From: Mesorhizobium loti
Lineage (GTDB): Bacteria > Pseudomonadota > Alphaproteobacteria > Rhizobiales > Rhizobiaceae
Direction of reading: 5' to 3'
NCBI RefSeq assembly: GCF_002858745.1
Contig: NZ_PJRO01000015.1
Span: forward strand, 62,001 to 126,000
DNA length: 64,000 nt
How positions within the stretch are numbered: the first letter of the stretch is position 1; each line of letters opens with the position of its first letter. The translations under genes and the position numbers were made by a program. Below the pieces are notes generated by a model that made no database searches, was not told the DNA's origin, and saw only the letters and a list, made by a program, of their open reading frames with translations. Shown piece after piece: positions 61,549 through 64,000 of this stretch.

Positions 61549-62565
61549 ATGAAGACCCGCCGTATTGGCAAAACCGCACTGGACGTCACCGAGATCAGTT
61601 TCGGCGGTGCCTCGCTGGGCAATCTCTACCAGGCGGTTCCGAACAAGGACGCCGAAGCGGTGCTCGATGCGGCATGGAGTTCCGGCATCCGCTATTTCGA
61701 CACGGCACCCCATTACGGCTTCGGGCTCTCGGAACGCCGCTTCGGCGATTTCCTGCGCGACAAACCCCGCGACAGCTACGCGCTTTCCACCAAGGTCGGC
61801 CGCCTGCTGAAGCCGGCGCCGGAAAACGAGGTTCCCAATCTCGGTTTCTTCAACCCGCTGCCGTTCAAGCTGGAATATGATTACAGCTATGACGGCATCA
61901 TGCGTTCGGTCGAGTTCAGCTATGCGCGGCTGGGCCTCAACCGCATCGACATCCTCTATGTGCACGACATCGGCGTCTACACGCACGGCACCGAACTCAC
62001 CAAGGTGCATCTCGGCCAATTGCTGGGCGGCGGCATCAAGGCCTTGGAAGAGCTGAAATCAGGCGGCGTCATTTCCGCGTATGGGCTCGGCGTCAATGAG
62101 GTTGAGATCTGCGTGGAGGTGATGCGCCGCGCGCCGCTCGACTGCATCCTGCTTGCCGGCCGCTACTCGCTGCTTGACCGCTCGGCGGAAGCGGAACTCC
62201 TGCCGCTCTGCCATCAAAGCGGCACCACGCTGGTCATTGGCGGCGTCTTCAACTCCGGCATTCTGGCGACAGGAGCAAAACCCGGTTCGCATTTCGACTA
62301 TGGCCCGGCCTCGCCGGAGATCCTGTCGAAGGTCTCAGTCATGGAAACGATCGCCACCGAGGCCGGGTACCCACTGGCCGCGGCAGCGTTGAAGTTCCCC
62401 CTGCATGAGAAAGCGGTATCAACGGTGCTGATCGGCACCGCCAAAGCTTCCAGCCTGATGCGCAACGTGGACCTGCTCGATATCCAGGTTCCGGAAACGG
62501 AATTCGAAAAATATCGTCCTTATACGACTGTGCAGCCACCACTGACGGGAGCCGTGCGCGAATGA
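61549..62565 (+). CDS. Aldo/keto reductase, L-fucose/threo-aldose 1-dehydrogenase-like
   Basis: 338 residues: MKTRRIGKTALDVTEISFGG, YFDTAPHYGFGLSERRFGDF, LNRIDILYVHDIGV, GLGVNEVEICVEVMRR. The catalytic Tyr in HYG, Lys in STKVG and His in VHD are visible. The subgroup oxidises L-fucose or D-arabinose-like sugars at C1 to the lactone. It follows the UxaA-type gene by 50 bases with GGGAG ahead of the ATG. FucU downstream supports L-fucose. Confidence 0.85.
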   Translation: MKTRRIGKTALDVTEISFGGASLGNLYQAVPNKDAEAVLDAAWSSGIRYFDTAPHYGFGLSERRFGDFLRDKPRDSYALSTKVGRLLKPAPENEVPNLGFFNPLPFKLEYDYSYDGIMRSVEFSYARLGLNRIDILYVHDIGVYTHGTELTKVHLGQLLGGGIKALEELKSGGVISAYGLGVNEVEICVEVMRRAPLDCILLAGRYSLLDRSAEAELLPLCHQSGTTLVIGGVFNSGILATGAKPGSHFDYGPASPEILSKVSVMETIATEAGYPLAAAALKFPLHEKAVSTVLIGTAKASSLMRNVDLLDIQVPETEFEKYRPYTTVQPPLTGAVRE

Positions 62566-62623
62566 ACCCAGTAGCGCGTCAAGACCGGATAATTGCAGGC
62601 CCGCCTCGGAAGGATATTGCCTG

Positions 62624-63061
62624 ATGCTGCGTGGCATTCATCCCCTTCTCGGACCCGATCTGCTGCACGCGCTGCGCAGCATGGGCCATGGCGACGAGAT
62701 CGTCATTGCCGACGGCAACTTCCCGGCAAGCACGCAGGGGCCGAAGGTCGTGCGTGCCGACGGGCTGGGCGGCGAAGCATTGCTCGAGGCGATCCTCACC
62801 CACATGCCACTCGACACCTATGCGCCGGCCGCCGCGTTCCGGATGGCAGTTGTTGAGGATCCCGATAGTCTTCCCGTGATTTGCCGGTCCTATCAGTCGA
62901 TCGTCGACCGTCTAGCCGGGTCTTTTGTCATCGCTCCATTGGAACGGTTCGCCTTCTACGAGCGCGCCGCCAAGGCCGCTTATATCGTCGCCTCCGGCGA
63001 GCGTGCCGCCTATGCCAACATTCTGCTCAAGAAGGGTGTGGTCCGCACCGAGCAGGATTGA
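62624..63061 (+). CDS. fucU: L-fucose mutarotase-like RbsD/FucU protein
   Basis: 145 residues of the RbsD/FucU fold: MLRGIHPLLGPDLLHALRSM, GHGDEIVIADGNFPASTQGP, RFAFYERAAKAAYIVASGER. The His in GHGDEIV and Asp in ADGNFPA form the active site. It interconverts sugar anomers, here probably L-fucose, to feed the dehydrogenase. It follows the dehydrogenase gene. Confidence 0.88.
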   Translation: MLRGIHPLLGPDLLHALRSMGHGDEIVIADGNFPASTQGPKVVRADGLGGEALLEAILTHMPLDTYAPAAAFRMAVVEDPDSLPVICRSYQSIVDRLAGSFVIAPLERFAFYERAAKAAYIVASGERAAYANILLKKGVVRTEQD

Positions 63062-63086
63062 TTTCGGAAGTGCGTTTAAGTGATAT

Positions 63087-63100
63087 GGAATGAATATTCC
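63087..63100. promoter_or_regulatory. Short dyad before the binding-protein gene
   Basis: GGAAT-GAAT-ATTCC, followed at once by CTTGAC, a possible -35 of a promoter for the binding-protein gene. Confidence 0.35.
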
Positions 63101-63210
63101 GTCTTGACCTTATTTTGGAATTGATGCTTCATATCGGAAAGGCAGTGAGGGACGACGGAGGAAGTGCCGCACTTGCAAGCGCAGTTGCATTCCACTAAAA
63201 ATCGCAGTGC

Positions 63211-63230
63211 TGTTTTTTATCTATAAAGTC
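63211..63230. promoter_or_regulatory. Second candidate GntR site
   Basis: TGTTTTTTATCTATAAAGTC resembles the dyad at 59892-59915 (TGTTTTTTTACGATAAAAGAC) at most positions. It is 68 bases before the binding-protein start. Confidence 0.4.
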
Positions 63231-63297
63231 CTGATTGGACTTCGCCTATCCAGAAGGGACTTCGCGTAATCGACCGGGCGACTTTGGGAGGAAGCCT

Positions 63298-64000
63298 ATG
63301 AAATTCGTGAAAAGCATACTTAACCGCCGCGCTTTCGTGGCGCTCGCCGCCGCTTCCATGCTGGCCGGCGCATTCCAGCCGGGGCCGGCCGCCGCCGCCG
63401 ACACCACCATTCCGATCATCGTGAAGGACACCACCTCCTTCTACTGGCAGATCGTGCTTGCCGGCGCCCGCAAGGCGGGCAAGGACCTCGGCGTCAACGT
63501 GCCGGAGCTTGGCGCGCAGGCCGAGACCGACGTGAACGGCCAGATATCGATCCTCGAAAACGCCGTCGCCGGCAATCCGGCCGCCGTCGTCATCTCTCCG
63601 ACCGAGGCCAAGGCTCTCGGCAAGCCGATCGACGAAGCCGCCAAGAAGGTGAAGATCATCGGCATCGACTCCTCGGCAGACTCCAAGGCTTTCACGTCGT
63701 TCCTGACCACCGATAACAAGGTCGGCGGCCAGGTTGCGGCTGACGGTCTGGCCGCTGCAATCGGCGCCGCTAATGGTGGCAAGGTCGAAGGCAAAGTGGC
63801 GATCATCACGGCACTTCCAGGTGCCGGTTCGCTTGAACAGCGTCGCGAGGGCTTCCTCGAACAGGTCAAGGCCAAGTATCCGGGCCTGACGGTGGTCGCC
63901 GACAAATATGCCGACGGACAGGCCACGACCGGCCTCAACATCGCAACCGACCTGATCACCGCTAATCCGGACCTGAAAGGCATCTTCGCCTCGAACCTGA
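63298..64000 (+). CDS. RbsB-type sugar ABC transporter substrate-binding protein (cut by window edge)
   Basis: At least 234 residues, continuing past the window. The signal peptide (about 1-34; RRAFVALAAASMLAGAFQ, cleavage near AAA-DT) is followed by the ribose-binding fold: IPIIVKDTTSFYWQIVLAGA, AVAGNPAAVVISPTEAKAL, KVKIIGIDSSADSK, TTDNKVGGQVAADGLA, GSLEQRRREGFLEQV-like sequence near 63829-63870. It probably binds L-fucose or a related sugar, given the upstream genes. GGGAGGA sits six bases before the ATG. Confidence 0.9.
   Translation, partial: MKFVKSILNRRAFVALAAASMLAGAFQPGPAAAADTTIPIIVKDTTSFYWQIVLAGARKAGKDLGVNVPELGAQAETDVNGQISILENAVAGNPAAVVISPTEAKALGKPIDEAAKKVKIIGIDSSADSKAFTSFLTTDNKVGGQVAADGLAAAIGAANGGKVEGKVAIITALPGAGSLEQRREGFLEQVKAKYPGLTVVADKYADGQATTGLNIATDLITANPDLKGIFASNL

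Overview
The window reads as chromosomal core sequence from an alphaproteobacterium of the Rhizobiales, most like Mesorhizobium or a close relative in the Phyllobacteriaceae. The support is the high GC content, dense short operons, an OlsB-type ornithine-lipid acyltransferase, families common in rhizobia (DUF982, DUF934, DUF2849, Zur, YcnI) and many copies of rhizobial-style intergenic palindromes. No phage, transposase, CRISPR array, rRNA or tRNA was seen. The assignment is from gene content only; no search was run.

Layout. 0-8 kb: an edge-truncated gene that may be lptC, then sppA, ihfB, a LapA-domain protein, an ornithine cyclodeaminase-family enzyme, a DUF982 protein, a WYL regulator with VOC and EVE genes, two RNA methyltransferases and lspA (probably CTG-initiated). 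8-17.4 kb: an AcuI-like reductase, an NmrA/HxlR divergent pair, NIPSNAP, LysR, a hybrid histidine kinase, olsB behind a Pho-box-like direct repeat, YjbR, a TRIC-type channel and grpE. 17.6-24.4 kb: a GMC oxidoreductase and a sulfate-assimilation operon (cysG, DUF2849, sulfite reductase, cysH, DUF934). 24.9-34 kb: a KefB-like antiporter, a ClC channel divergent from a MarR regulator with a near-ideal operator between them, PBP1A, an ACE-like M2 peptidase, and a candidate small RNA with an EcfG-type promoter. 34-46 kb: GlsB, RNase D, an M20 peptidase, a lipid kinase preceded by a second candidate sRNA, a tautomerase, an NTF2-like protein, GST, HxlR, polA, GFA, Zur and an aldo/keto reductase.

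46-55.4 kb: a sugar ABC operon (binding protein, two permeases, ATPase, isomerase, Gfo/Idh dehydrogenase) divergent from its LacI regulator, with matching operators on both sides, then gnd. 55.5-58.8 kb: a copper cluster (DUF2946, PCuAC, YcnI, CopC-CopD). 58.9-64 kb: a likely L-fucose locus (double-HTH GntR regulator, UxaA-type dehydratase, sugar dehydrogenase, FucU mutarotase, and an RbsB-type binding protein cut by the window edge).

The most unusual items are the two structured sRNA candidates with C-rich loops, a 105-bp palindromic repeat sitting in frame inside a permease gene, a DNA polymerase I that appears to have lost two proofreading aspartates, and several well-formed operators that tie regulators to neighbouring genes.
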